Assembly: GCF_017562075.2 (NCBI RefSeq)
Contig: NW_024427616.1
Span: forward strand, 62,001-126,000
Source: Anopheles merus
Taxonomy: Eukaryota; Arthropoda; Insecta; Diptera; Culicidae
Reading direction: 5' to 3'
DNA length: 64,000 nucleotides
Below, one piece after another: positions 11,470 to 21,792 of this stretch. The translations under genes were made by a program, and so were the position numbers. Position 1 is the stretch's first letter; each line of letters opens with the position of its first letter. The notes below the pieces were generated by a model. The model worked only from the letters and a program-made list of their open reading frames with translations. It made no database searches and had not been told where the DNA came from.

Positions 11470-12890
11470 GTCTCGTGCGCCGGTGTGTTATAGTGAAGTG
11501 TGAAGTGAACGAACAATGAGCACAGACGCACATGCAGTGCGTGGATCGACAGGTAAGAATTTGCTGAACAGAGGCAACGCAGATTGTCGACAAGTTTCCC
11601 GCAGCCTGGCTCAACCCGGTACTTTACAGTAAGACGCCATTCGTAGCGGAACTTGGGGCAAGTGTGCCACCTTAAGCATTTCAAGTTATAACTCACTAAA
11701 ACGTGTTTTTCAAAAGCCGATTTAAATCTCATAACCATTTTACATCTATTTCCTCACTTATAAATGAGTTTCGCTTGAAAAAAGTGCAATCAAAACAGTT
11801 TTTGAAGCGTTTTAAAAAGGGTCCAAAAAGACGTTGTTTTTTGGGCTATGGGGCAAGAGTGCCACTCGTATGGGGCAAGACGGCCACCTGGTTAAAATAA
11901 CCGTGTTTCTTAGATAATTGGAAATTATTACGTTTATACCACTAGTATATGTATTCCTACATGTATTTAGTCCTCAATAAACCCTTTTTGACCACCAACT
12001 GTACCACAATATGGTTTGTTACTGTTCTGTTTTTCCGGGGTGGAATCCGTTCACAATAGCGCACCATTCTGCAGCACGCTACAACAATGTTTACATTTTT
12101 GACAGCTCGCGCCTATGAAAGATGGTGGCACACTTGCCCCAAACAGAGATGGCACACTTACCCCAAAAGTTGTAACTTTTTTGAAATTGACTTTTTCAGT
12201 GACAAAAAGAAATTTTTTTTCAACTAACCCCACAAAAAATTTCACGTTTTCTCAGCTATACGGTGGTGTAAATATTTTCTCGGTTGATTGTTCGCACGAT
12301 TTTTGAGAGCTTATTTGGTTGGATTAAAAAATTATAATATTCTGCTCACTTTTGAAACTCAATATAAATCAGTTTAAAACAATGGGAAATATCGATTGGT
12401 CTATATGAAATTAGGCTCAGAATACCTAGTCATTGGAAAGCAACCAACTGTATACACAATTGATCATTAAATTAAAGTTTTTAAGGAAAAATGCTTGGTG
12501 GCACTCTTGCCCCGTATGGCACACTTGCCCCAAATTCCGCTAAGTATGAAGGATTCTAAATGTGTTGTGAAAGTGTAATTTATGTTTCAATAAAGTGTTT
12601 AATGAAATAAAAAATGACCGTGTTTGTGTTTGTTGTTAGAATAAGTGCGTATTTGCGATCGTGGCAATGCATGAAAGAAAACGAGAAACGAAAGAAACAA
12701 ATATCTTTGGATGTGTTGGTACCATGACTGCAAAGAACACAAACACTTTGAGAACTGCAGAGCGCACCGTGCGTTACGGGTGGGGAGGGGGAGGGCTCGC
12801 GCGAGGGTGTAACTCATTCCTCTAAAAGTAACTGCTAACTGGGGACGGCACTCAAATCATTCAAAAAATACACTCATTTTGCCGGATGGG
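11470..12890 (+). repeat. Cassette copy 1 (split by a TA-target element)
   Basis: The cassette has a start region 'gtgaagtgtgaagtgaac', an ATG at 11516 opening a 12-codon frame that ends at a consensus 5' splice site ('cgacag|gtaagaatt', about 11552), and polyA signals ('caataaagtg') near 12590. It resembles the two ends of a small transcription unit. The homologous copy 2 at 12963-13487 has no insertion. Here the sequence is interrupted at 11646-12540. Origin unknown; a nonautonomous DNA transposon with the coding middle deleted is one possibility. Confidence 0.5.
11646..12540. mobile_element. 895-bp nonautonomous TA-target element
   Basis: Inverted ends 'gcggaacttggggcaagtg' and the complement of 'cacttgccccaaattccgc' are flanked by TA on both sides (11644-11645 and 12541-12542). 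Cassette copy 2 shows the uninterrupted site. Extra copies of 'ggcacacttgcccca'-type motifs lie inside (near 11850-11885 and 12125-12165). No transposase frame is present. TA duplication with such ends suits a Tc1/mariner-type MITE. Confidence 0.85.
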
Positions 12891-12962
12891 AAATCTGCGC
12901 TGGCCAGCGCAGATTTTGGTACATTTTCTGCGCTGAAATCTGCTCGAATTTGCGCAGCGGGA
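12891..12962. repeat. R-family terminus with 26-bp palindrome
   Basis: Positions 12891-12916 form a perfect 26-bp palindrome centred on 'gcgctggccagcgc'. A run to 'tttgcgcagcggg' follows, the same outer terminus as R copies (compare 28071-28143). It is a solitary end of the R family placed between the two cassette copies. Confidence 0.7.
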
Positions 12963-13487
12963 AGTCTCGTGCGCCGTTGTTTTGGTGAAGTGTGAAGTGA
13001 ACAAACAATGTGCACAGACGCACATGCAGTTCGTGGATCGACAGGTAAGAATTTGCTGAACAGAGGCAACGCAGATTGTGGACAAGTTTCCCGCAGCCTG
13101 GCTCGACCCGGTACTTTACAGTATGACGCCATTCGTGAGTATGAAGGATTCTAAATGTGTTGTGAAAGTGTACTTTATGTTGGAATAAAGTGTTATATGT
13201 AATAAAAAATGACCATGTTTGTGTTTGTTGTTAGAATAAGTGCGTATTTGCGATCGTGTCTATGCATGAAAGAAAACGAGAAACGAAAGAAACAAATATC
13301 TTTGGATGTGTTGGTACCATGACTGGAAAGAACACAAACACTTTGAGAACTGCAGAGCGCACCGTGCGTTACGGGTGGGGAGGGGGAGGGCTCGCGCGAG
13401 GCTGTAACTCATTCCTCCAAGAGTAACTGCTAACGGGGGACGGTACTCAAATCACTCAAAAAATACACTCATTTTGCCGGACGGGAT
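12963..13487 (+). repeat. Cassette copy 2 (uninterrupted)
   Basis: Direct duplicate of the 11470-12890 cassette without the TA-target element. The ATG, 5' splice site ('cgacag|gtaag') and 'aataaagtg' signal are retained. It ends at 'gccggacggga' (13487), where a truncated non-LTR element begins. Confidence 0.75.
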
Positions 13488-14838
13488 TATCAATAATTCC
13501 TTCCATGTTTTTGGGAAAATTCCACTCTCTAGCGATTCATTTATCACCATCAAAAGGTCATCTCCTATCACATGAAAGCAATCCTGTATGGTTGTTGAAC
13601 TCACGTTCCCTATACCTGTGGTTTTTCTCAGGTTGAAACAAATAATCTTTAGCTGACTAAGAGTTATTTTTTGGAATCTGAAATGGTTTCGTGGAGTTTC
13701 TCTATGCGACAAATAATAAGGCTCATAAACATCATCAATGTTTTGATTTATATCCAAAACACTGTTGACAAAAAACGAGTTAAACTTGTTACAGATGATG
13801 GAGTCTTCAGATTCGATCAAACCGGCAAATTTAACAATAGAAACATGTGCTTCATCTGGCCTTAACATGCTGTTTAGCACTTTCCACAATTCTTTGCTAT
13901 CTCCCTTGTGCTTATTTATCTCACTGCTATAGTAATTTTTGCGTGAGTTTTCAAGATTTCTACTGTATAAATTTCTGAGTGTAGTATACTCAGTCCAATC
14001 ATAATCTGTGTTAATTCTAATAAATTGTTTGTACGCTTTGTCTCTTTTCCGTTTAATACGTGCAAGATCCACAGTATACCACCTACTAGTTTCTCTTGAA
14101 ACAATTGTCTTTTCTTCCACCAAGGTGTTCATTGCATTTTTCAACGTGTTCCATAACAAGTCAGCTGCTTCATCCAGGTTGGACGCGACATACTGTGAGC
14201 CTTGTGACACATTGTTGCAAAGAGCAAGTTTCGAGTACCTATTCCAGCATTTAACTTTACGTTGAACCGTTTTACAACGCCCATCTTTTATGGTCAAAAC
14301 AAGTGTTTCATGATCCGATATTTTCAATAGCGGATCAGTAGTGACTTTGATTGAGTCAATACTACTGTAAACCTGATCAATCAATGTCCTGCTCAGCCTA
14401 GCAATTCGTGTGAATTTGTTGACTTTTTGGATCATATTTACTGAATCCATTAAGCTTTTCAGCTTCGCCGATTTTTCAACATTCACCCAGTCAATATTGA
14501 AATCACCGACGACAATGTTCATTTTGCTAAAATCCAGAAATCTTTCTCACCACTCTTCCAAAATGTCTACGAACCTTGAATCACGTGCACTAGGTGAGTG
14601 ATACAATATGCTATAATTTCCTGCCGTCATACCCCGAGAAACCGCTAAACCGAGAAACCATTTGCCTTCTAATGACTCGTATAAGATCACTTTAAGGACA
14701 ATATCACTTCTAGCATAAGCTGCAACACCTCCTGTGTGACGTGAATGTGATGAACACGACACTACCCTATAACCTTTTACATAATATTGCTCAAATGCTT
14801 CCTCCTCGGTCACGTGAGTTTCCGAGATCAAGACCAAC
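13488..14838 (-). pseudogene. CR1/Jockey-like non-LTR ORF2, endonuclease and start of RT
   Basis: Minus-strand frames encode the apurinic-type endonuclease region ('LISETHVTEEEAF' at the upper end, 'VVGDFNIDWVN', 'SDHETLVLTI'), the linker, and the first part of the reverse transcriptase ('ESGIFPKTWKELLIIP'). The frame breaks near 14525-14550. The rest of the reverse transcriptase is missing: the coding sequence runs straight into cassette copy 2 at 13487, so the last residues of the open frame are foreign. Its upstream part continues at 18460 on the other side of the BEL-like element inserted in ORF2. Confidence 0.85.
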
Positions 14839-15212
14839 TGTTGACACGTCTGTATATTGACATTAGAGCGACAACAAGTGCGAGATAATGATAAAGGCAG
14901 GTGCGCTTATCGATTAAAACGATAAGCTGATCGACGGTGCCATAAAACACCGAACAGAGCTAGAGAGAGAGAGAGAGAGATAAAAGAAATGTTTGGAGCG
15001 GTCAGGGTTCGCGCGCCAGGTCAACGATCGATGATCGGGAATCGGGACAGCGCGCGCTGATTCCCAACCAAATAAAGGCATGCAACGAGAAGCAAAAAAT
15101 CCACCAAAGGGACAAGCCGAAGATTTGTAAAAAAGTGTAAATATTTTAAATAAGTCGAAAAATATACTTTTTTAAATCCACGCTCAACAAACGACTTGGT
15201 AACGCTTCCACA
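14839..15212 (+). repeat. 5' LTR of BEL-like element
   Basis: Begins TG and ends CA. It differs from the 3' LTR by substitutions and by the length of a GA run near 14962-14980. The 3' LTR is not the closer relative one would expect for a young insertion. Confidence 0.9.
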
Positions 15213-15270
15213 AGCTTTTTTACAAATTAAAAGTTAAAGAATTTGATTTAAATAGTGATCAACGCGTAAA

Positions 15271-15924
15271 ATGCCGAAACCGAAATTCGATTGCATTGGT
15301 TGTACCCGCGAGAATGCGGCAGCCGATATGGTGCGAAGCGACAAGTGTTTTAAGTGGTGGCATTACGATTGCGCTGGTGTTTCGAGCGATGTGAAGAACG
15401 TAAGGTGGGTGTGTGCACGGTGTGAAAGCGGTGGAACGGATGAGGCAGCTGAGGCTAGAGGCCACGCGACCAGTGGCAGGCCGAACAGGGCTCCTCGCGT
15501 AACCCAGTCGCAAGAAGGCGAACCTTCTGCATCGTGTATAAAGAAGACCCTGCAGCCCTTTTCTTCGCAGCTGGCACCAGTGACGAAATATTTGACCCCA
15601 ACGAGTAAGCCCACAGGCGTGGCCCGGGAGTTCGATGCGGTCAATCGATGCATTAGTGGCGATTCTGAAATCGCGAAAAATCCCGCGCTTAACAGAATGG
15701 CGCAGACAGAAGAAAAAGATATGGCGCCCAGCAGTTTTGATGCCGGGAGCGAACGGTCAGAAGAAAAATCCCTAATCCAAAGGGACCGCGAATCAAACAG
15801 TTCGCGAAAAAGTAGAAGTTCTGTGGCAACAGCGCTTAAGCTGGAACGATTAGCTAGAGAACAAGAGATGGAAATGAATGCCATACGAGCACTTTACGAA
15901 GAGCCAAACTATTTGCCAAACTAA
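15271..15924 (+). CDS. BEL-like ORF1 with PHD-type zinc finger
   Basis: 217 residues starting 59 nt after the 5' LTR. Residues 8-51 place Cys/His as a PHD finger: 'CIGCTREN', 'CFKWWHYDCAGV', 'WVCARC'. The rest is polar and low in complexity, ending in a charged helix ('LERLAREQEMEMNAI'). PHD fingers are common at the N-terminus of insect BEL Gag proteins, so this is probably the N-terminal part of Gag. A frame break between 15925 and 16074 separates it from the Gag core. Confidence 0.75.
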   Translation: MPKPKFDCIGCTRENAAADMVRSDKCFKWWHYDCAGVSSDVKNVRWVCARCESGGTDEAAEARGHATSGRPNRAPRVTQSQEGEPSASCIKKTLQPFSSQLAPVTKYLTPTSKPTGVAREFDAVNRCISGDSEIAKNPALNRMAQTEEKDMAPSSFDAGSERSEEKSLIQRDRESNSSRKSRSSVATALKLERLAREQEMEMNAIRALYEEPNYLPN

Positions 15925-16073
15925 GCTCAAGTTACGACGCTATGAGACAGTAAATACAATATGAAATTGCAAGCAGAAAAAGTGGTTCAAGTATAGCTTT
16001 GAGTGAAGTGATGAAAGAGGTAAATGAGTTTACGAACGGTCGCGCTAAAACTACTCTACCGAAACCTAGAACG

Positions 16074-17768
16074 ATGAGTAGAGAGTGTTCGCCAACCCTG
16101 AAACAAGAACCGGCGACATCAATTGCAGCCGACATGGAGCATGCGAGACGAATCTGGAATAGGAAACTGCCTAACTTTTCAGGTTCAGTGAAGCAATGGC
16201 CGATATTCTACAGCTATTATAATCGGTCGACCGAGGCATGTGGCTTTACCTCAGTCGAAAATATAATGCGGTTAGAGGAAGCGCTCACCGGCCCGGCAAG
16301 AGGAGTAGTAGAATCTAAGTTTACTTCACCAAACGCAGCCCCACAAGTAATAAAAATGTTGAAGCAGCTGTATGGCAGACCCGGATTGCTGGTCAAAGAA
16401 CTGATCGGGCAAGCTCGACGTGCCGTGGCACCGAACTCGGAACGTTTAGACCAGCTGATTTCGTTTGGCATAACCGTCCAGAGGTAGTGCGACCATCTGA
16501 TAGCTAGTGAAATGGAAGAGCATTTCTCCAACCCGGAGCTTTTAGAGGAGCTGGTAGAAAAGCTACCAGCCAGCAGAAAATTAGAGTGGATACGCTTTAA
16601 AAGAAACTTTGAGGAAGCCACTTTGAGAGAATTTTGTGCATTTATGGAGGAGCTCACTGAGGATTGCTGTGAGCTGACGGTTCCTGGAAATGTAGAAAAT
16701 ATTCGAGTACCAGTAAAAATACATCGAGGCCACACCTTTACGCACTATCCTCCTGCTGTTGAAGTTACACACGATACGCCAAGGCAGCTGAAAGCCGAAA
16801 CCAGCAGCCCTGTGATGACTGACCCAAACAGAGTGAAGTGTTATGTATGCAAGGATCCTGCGCATCACGTACGACAATGCGAAACATTCAAGAGCATGTC
16901 GGTAGCAGATCGCTTGAATGCAGTAATGAGTCTGAAACTTTGTCGCAATTGCCTCAATAACCACGGTACAAGGGAGTGTAAGTCACGGTTCGTTTGCACA
17001 ATTGACGGATGTGGCGCTCAACATCACATGCTGCTGCATAAAAACACCGGTCGCCCACGGAGGTGCATGTTGCAGTTTCACTATCGCACAACGAAATCAC
17101 CACACACACTTTTCCGTGTGACACCAGTGACTGTCCACAACGGGCAGACCAGCGTAGACACATACGCCCTGATGGACGAGGCGTCTTCGCTGACCATAGT
17201 GGAAGCTGCGCTAGCAGAACAACTGGGACTCAACGGCGTTCGAGAGCCGTTAGAAATATGCTGGACGGGCAACATTAAACGACAGGAAAACTCATCGCAG
17301 TGCGTCCAACTGCAGATATCAGCACGGGGAGAAGGGCGGCGCTATACTATAGCGGCCGCTCACACCATTAAAAAGCTAAGTTTGCCAAAACAAAGTTTAA
17401 ATTCTTCACTGATAACGAATTTGAATCACTTCCAGGATCTTCCAGCCATTCAATATCGCGACGCAGTGCCACAATTGCTGATTGGGCTAGATAACGTCTG
17501 GCTGATGAAGCGGCAGGAGATACGTTCGAGCGAGGAGAGTAAATTGATCGCTGTGCGTAGTCCGCTGGATTGGTCGATCTACGGCACGCTAAGCACCAAC
17601 ACAGCAGCCACGCTCTTCTCGGCTGATCATCGCGCAAGGGCTTCAAGCATACCACCTGAGCAAAACGAAGTGCAGGAGGGGAGTTCGCCTTCTGAATATA
17701 GATCTTCTACCGTCGAAAGGGTTTCTAGTGCGAGTAACTGTGAAAAAGGCATTGAAACAGCACAGTGA
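16074..17768 (+). pseudogene. BEL-like Gag-protease, one in-frame stop
   Basis: The frame is continuous apart from a TAG at 16485-16487. The N-terminal half is the DUF1759-type Gag ('ARRIWNRKLPNFSGSVKQW', 'EEALTGPARGVV'). CCHC-like knuckles follow ('CYVCKDPAHHVRQC', 'CRNCLNNHGTRECKS'), then a DUF1758 aspartic protease region ('TYALMDEASSLTIV'). The usual D-[DE]-G-S of this protease is DEAS here, so the active-site Gly is Ala. The later 'RSPLDWSIYGTL' matches the end of that domain. Pol is missing downstream; 17769-18089 holds only a short remnant and the tract before the 3' LTR. Confidence 0.85.
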
Positions 17769-18089
17769 AGATCGATGAATTGCGTTGCAGAATGTCGCGA
17801 ATCCTTTAGATTACAAAATAGGAACAGGATTTAAACCTAAAAAGAAATCGAAGCGTAAATACACCACACGAGAAGATAGGTTGGAACTGTAGAACAGACT
17901 GTTACCGACTGCGACAGATAGGTGGTATAGATAGTCGTTCATCTTGCACTTTGTAGTAAAATGTAATGTACATCAGCTGATCCTGAAGTGAAGGAATTAA
18001 CAGGGAACGTTGATAGTAGAGAGTTTGTAGCAGAATAGGTTGATGATTTATTGGTGAATCCAAACCGCATGGATTCACGTGCCGGGGAA

Positions 18090-18459
18090 TGTTGACACGT
18101 CTGTATGTTGACATTAAAGCGACAACAAGTGCGAGATAATGATAAAAGCAGGTGCGCTTATCGATTAAAACGATGAGCTGATCGACGGTGCCATAAAACA
18201 CCGAACAGAGCTAGAGCGAGAGAGAGATAAAAGAAATGTTTGGAGCGGTCAGGGTTCGTGCGCCAGGTCAACGATCGAAGATCGGGAATCGGGACAGCGC
18301 GCGCTGATTCCCAACCAAATAAGGGCATGCAACGAGAAGCAAAAAATCCACCAAAGGGACAAGTCGAAGATTTGTTAAAAAGTGTGAATATTTTAAATAA
18401 GTCGAAAAATATACTTTTTTAAATCCACGCTCAACAAACGACTTGGTAACGCTTCCACA
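18090..18459 (+). repeat. 3' LTR of BEL-like element
   Basis: 370 bp, preceded by a short purine tract (GGGGAA) that can serve as primer for plus-strand synthesis. It matches the LTR at 23808-24177 in the duplicated block. Confidence 0.9.
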
Positions 18460-18506
18460 CCAACAAAGGTTGAACTTTTTCTAATTTCTCACGAAACATA
18501 GCATAG

Positions 18507-19583
18507 TTAGATGAAAGACCGGCAACATTGAAATATAAAATCTCTCTGAACCGCCCTAATTCCACCCCTCCCTGCTATTGAGAAAGTTGCATTCGTCTCT
18601 ATGCCTGTTTTTTTAAACAGCGGGCATTCATAGCTATTGGCCGCTTGTTGTACCTGTAGTTTCTGGTTCCTAGATGTGTTAGCCAAAACACAATTCACAC
18701 ATTTTAGGATGGACGAGGCGCAATCCGACGTTCGGTGCTCGCCACTGCACTTTGAGCAAGCTTCCTTATTTTGGCATTCAGTGCTCTTATGGTTAAACTG
18801 ACCACATTTAAAACAACGCATAACATGTATGCTCCTAGAAATTTTACAACTATCAAATCCAATATTGATTTTATCGATTTTTTCCAAACATTTATCAGTC
18901 TCATTGTCGATTTCCAATACCGCGTTGTGTTTCTGGTACTTGTAGATCTTAATCTCAAACATTCCAATTACTTTCACCTGTTTCCAAGGAATTAACTCAT
19001 TTTTAGATTTCAAAAGATCTACTAAGTCGGACTCAGAATATTTTTCACTCATTCCAATAATTTTTACTCGTGCCATTGGCAAGGAAGTCAAATACCCGTC
19101 TCCTAAAATGCCTTCTACTTCATTTCTAACATTATCTAAATTCGCCTGAGCAGAACATTGAACATAACCTTGACCGTCCCTGCCATTACGGAATTCCGAT
19201 ATTTGCTGTCGCCTCGGATCCAATTTCGCACGTAGATCAGCTCTTGTCGTATCACAAGACTGAACCACCTTAGGAACAATAACCAGTGTTTTATTCTTAT
19301 TTTTGTTTTTATTTTTTCCCATGGACTCCTTCATATCGTCATTTTTCCTAATTTTGGGAGTAACTTTATTGTTTCCCTCGTCAAATCTATTAATAATAGT
19401 TTGAACATTACTGTCCCCACTATTTGTCCTCTTCCTTTTTTTAGTGTCACCGTCGCCCATGATTCTAAATTTACTTCTTGCACTGTTTCGCTGTTTTTCA
19501 TAGTCGGGGCGAGTACCGGCTTCGAACGACGAAATCCGTTCGACGCTCATGAGAGAATGAGAATCATGAGATACAACTGTCAA
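18507..19583 (-). CDS. Non-LTR ORF1 with CCHC zinc knuckles
   Basis: 358 residues encoding the nucleic-acid-binding ORF1 protein of a CR1/Jockey-type element. Zinc knuckles lie near residues 255-300 ('CFKCGQFNHKSTEC', 'CSKCSGEHRTSDC'), preceded by an RRM-like region. The N-terminal third is basic and low in complexity. The likely true start is the Met in 'MGDGDTKKRKRT', about 40 codons in; the longer start is the first ATG. The downstream 18460-18506 region enters ORF2 ('NVAGLSSNYAMFREKLEK'), which continues at 14838 beyond the BEL insertion. Confidence 0.85.
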   Translation of the reverse strand: MTVVSHDSHSLMSVERISSFEAGTRPDYEKQRNSARSKFRIMGDGDTKKRKRTNSGDSNVQTIINRFDEGNNKVTPKIRKNDDMKESMGKNKNKNKNKTLVIVPKVVQSCDTTRADLRAKLDPRRQQISEFRNGRDGQGYVQCSAQANLDNVRNEVEGILGDGYLTSLPMARVKIIGMSEKYSESDLVDLLKSKNELIPWKQVKVIGMFEIKIYKYQKHNAVLEIDNETDKCLEKIDKINIGFDSCKISRSIHVMRCFKCGQFNHKSTECQNKEACSKCSGEHRTSDCASSILKCVNCVLANTSRNQKLQVQQAANSYECPLFKKTGIETNATFSIAGRGGIRAVQRDFIFQCCRSFI

Positions 19584-19976
19584 TCATTTAAAGACGTTTA
19601 TATCTACGATTCAAGGATGGTAAAGTTTTGAATTTTTATCTTTTTTGCCGTTGGTATTGGATTTCATTCGTTACATCATTATTGGATGATTTGTTATCAA
19701 TTATAAGGCAGCTTTACTCACTATCTTGAAATTTTGATTGAACTTAGTTCAAATTTAGGACCGACGCATGATTGGATTTACTTTCTAAAAATGTATAAAA
19801 ATACTGATTGATTTTATTTTAAAGAGTTATAAACGTTATTTACATGGTGAAAATGTTATGCAATATTTTTCTATAAAGTTTTCAGCAGTGTTACAAATTT
19901 ATGCGAAAAAAATTATTTTTTATATATATTATTATGTTATTGCATAATACTTTATGTACTTTACTTTTTTATATGT

Positions 19977-20041
<65 letters not shown>

Positions 20042-20198
20042 TATATTTATATAACTATATTATTATAGATATGTATATATCTATATGTATGTATGTATAT
20101 TTATATTCCGATATATTTTATGTTTTTTATATACATTTTCAAAACTGATCAAAATGTTTTTGTATTGGAAATAGATCACAAAACATTTTCAAAATGTT
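19584..20198. other. AT-rich sequence with (TA)n run
   Basis: This covers the 5' flank of the non-LTR element and AT-rich DNA. A TA run of about 57 bp lies at 19981-20037. Apart from this no feature is seen. Confidence 0.6.
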
Positions 20199-20406
20199 CT
20201 TCTTCTTCTTCTTCTTTGGCTCAACAACCGATGCCGGTCAAGGCCTGCCAACACACTTGTGGGGTTGGCTTTCAGTGACTTATTGATTTCCCCCCATAGC
20301 AGGATAGTCAGTCCTACGTATGGCGGCACGGTCTATTTGGGGCTTGAACCCATGACGGGCATGTTGTTAAGTCGTACGAGTTGACGACTGTACCATGAGA
20401 CCGGCT
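20199..20406 (-). mobile_element. tRNA-derived SINE, 10-bp TSD
   Basis: Read on the minus strand the element starts with a tRNA-like head: A box 'tggtacagtcg' and B box 'gggttcaagcccc', the two internal RNA polymerase III promoter parts. It ends in an (AAG)n tail. The target duplication TCAAAATGTT flanks it (20189-20198 and 20407-20416). It is a SINE, not a tRNA gene: the head does not fold into a full cloverleaf by inspection and is followed by a 130-bp body. Confidence 0.92.
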
Positions 20407-20789
20407 TCAAAATGTTACATACCTCTAAGTTCAATTTACTTCAATCATTTAAAGCAAAATTTAAAGCAAAACTTTACATTGAAAACAACATTCGTTTCAA
20501 ATCCGCAACGCAAAACCTCGCGGATTTCTCCCCATACAAACGGGAACGTTCGACCCCGGCAGGTAGAACTCATTCTTTCACGCGCTTCATACGGTCTCTC
20601 AATGGTACGTTATTTTAAAACTGAGCGCCAAGTGAGCGCCTTCTAACAACCGTGGCGAACGGATCTCGTCGTTCGAAGCCCATAGTCGCCCCGAGTGTCA
20701 GAAGTTGCACGCAAGGCCACCTTAGACATTTTTGAGGCTTCTATAGCACTTAACGTTTAACGCAATGTTGTCTCCAACTTACGCTCCAC
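20407..20789. other. Unassigned, includes a match to non-LTR 5' region
   Basis: Positions about 20643-20690 resemble, in the opposite orientation, the N-terminal coding region of the minus-strand ORF1 near 19505-19550 ('aacggat-tcgtcgttcgaag'). Otherwise nothing is recognised. Confidence 0.4.
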
Positions 20790-21045
20790 TTACGCGCAAA
20801 GCTCAGTTTTGAGAGTCTCGATTCCTCTCTCTAAAGCGTTAGATATCCATACGCTCACATTGACCTCTAAATCCCTCAATGTTTGTGCAAGCAGATCATT
20901 CGATTTAGCTGCATCAATCACCATATCAACCAAGCCCGCTTTTTGATCCAAACAGATGTCACAAATATATACAACATTGCGGTTCTCACTTAAAAGTTTA
21001 ACCGCGGGCTTATTGAGTGTGGGTGTAATACACCGACGGTGAAAA
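20790..21045 (-). pseudogene. PHD-finger ORF1 fragment of a non-LTR element
   Basis: The minus strand encodes a zinc-binding PHD-like stretch ('CGFSFHRRCITPTL', 'VVYICDICLDQ') followed by a helical region ending 'ERGIETLKTELCA'. Such fingers occur in ORF1 of CR1-type elements. The open frame continues further up to 21320, but that part is antisense to a BEL Gag fragment, so the junction lies at about 21045 and the N-terminus is foreign. Confidence 0.6.
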
Positions 21046-21755
21046 CTAAACCCACAACTCCCGGCACAAACGCCAACTTGTTCAAGGAACTTGTGAAGAA
21101 GCTGCCACCGGTCATCTGGATCGATTGGGCGAGGACCACAAGAAGGATGTGTGAGGTAACGTTGATGGAGTTTGGATGGTGGATTGGTGAGCTGGCGAGC
21201 GATTTGTGCCAAAACGACAGCAGTTTCCACCCCAACCGTTCCAGAATCGTCGAAGTCCGCCTGATCGATTCCAGCCCTCTCGACCAATCCAAATGGAATC
21301 GAAAGGCACGGGGCGAGCACATCCGGCCTACTGCAACGTGACAGTCCTGCTAGAGAAGAACGTTAGTGACCCGACGCCACAGATCGACATACCTGTGTCG
21401 ATGCCAGCCTGCGTCGTCTGCGGTGAGAGCTGCGGATCGCTGTCACAGTACGAGAAGTTCCTGGGAACTACCGTAGCTGCAAGGAGCGCATTTGTGAACG
21501 AGCGAAGGATGTGCAGGAAATGCTTCGGTTACCACGCTGGCAAATGCCGTGCAGCACCGTGTGGAGTAGATGGATGCAGCGTTCAACATCACGAGCTATC
21601 GCACGCGGAGGACGCATCACCCGGTATCAGCCGCCACCAGCATAAAAAAACTGGGCCAACAGGAAACAACCCGGGGTCTATTGCTAACGTTCTAACCCAC
21701 GCAGGAACAAAAGATGGGGCGATCCTCAAATTCGTGCCGGTGTCTCTTCATGGAC
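21046..21755 (+). pseudogene. Second BEL-like Gag fragment (copy 1)
   Basis: Plus-strand Gag sequence of another BEL family ('LFKELVKKLPPVIWIDWA'), a frameshift near 21206, then knuckles ('CVVCGESCGSL', 'CRKCFGYHAGKCR', 'CGVDGCSVQHHELSH'). It is cut at 21755 by the junction of the tandem duplication. The longer copy is at 26791-28068. Confidence 0.8.
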
Positions 21756-21792
21756 TAAAACTACTAAAACTACTCTACCGAAACCTAGAACG

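Larger units (their letters stand above)
14839..18459 (+). mobile_element. BEL/Pao-like LTR retrotransposon with pol deleted
   Basis: A 374-bp 5' LTR (14839-15212) and a 370-bp 3' LTR (18090-18459), both starting TGTTGACACG and ending CTTCCACA, enclose a 2.9-kb interior. The target duplication CCAAC is perfect (14834-14838 and 18460-18464). The insertion lies in ORF2 of a minus-strand non-LTR element whose frame resumes on the other side. The interior encodes a PHD-finger ORF, Gag and the protease region, but no reverse transcriptase, RNase H or integrase, so this copy cannot move alone. The two LTRs differ at many positions. Confidence 0.92.
16045..21755. repeat. Tandem segmental duplication, unit 1
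   Basis: This 5711-bp block is repeated at 21764-27500. It runs from inside the BEL-like Gag to inside a second BEL fragment. The copies differ by very few bases (for example G17435 versus T23154 and one A-run) and by about 26 bp in an (AT)n tract. The join after 21755 has an 8-bp filler, 'taaaacta', that repeats the start of unit 2. Confidence 0.95.

Noticed and set aside
16217..16735. 172-residue minus-strand frame (also 21936-22454) antisense to Gag
   Set aside because: A shadow of the Gag coding strand without motifs.
20199..20406. tRNA gene (A and B boxes present)
   Set aside because: Body, (AAG)n tail, TSD and multiple copies identify a SINE.
21046..21320. N-terminal part of the minus-strand 176-residue frame
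   Set aside because: It is antisense to a clear BEL Gag; only the part below about 21045 belongs to the PHD ORF.
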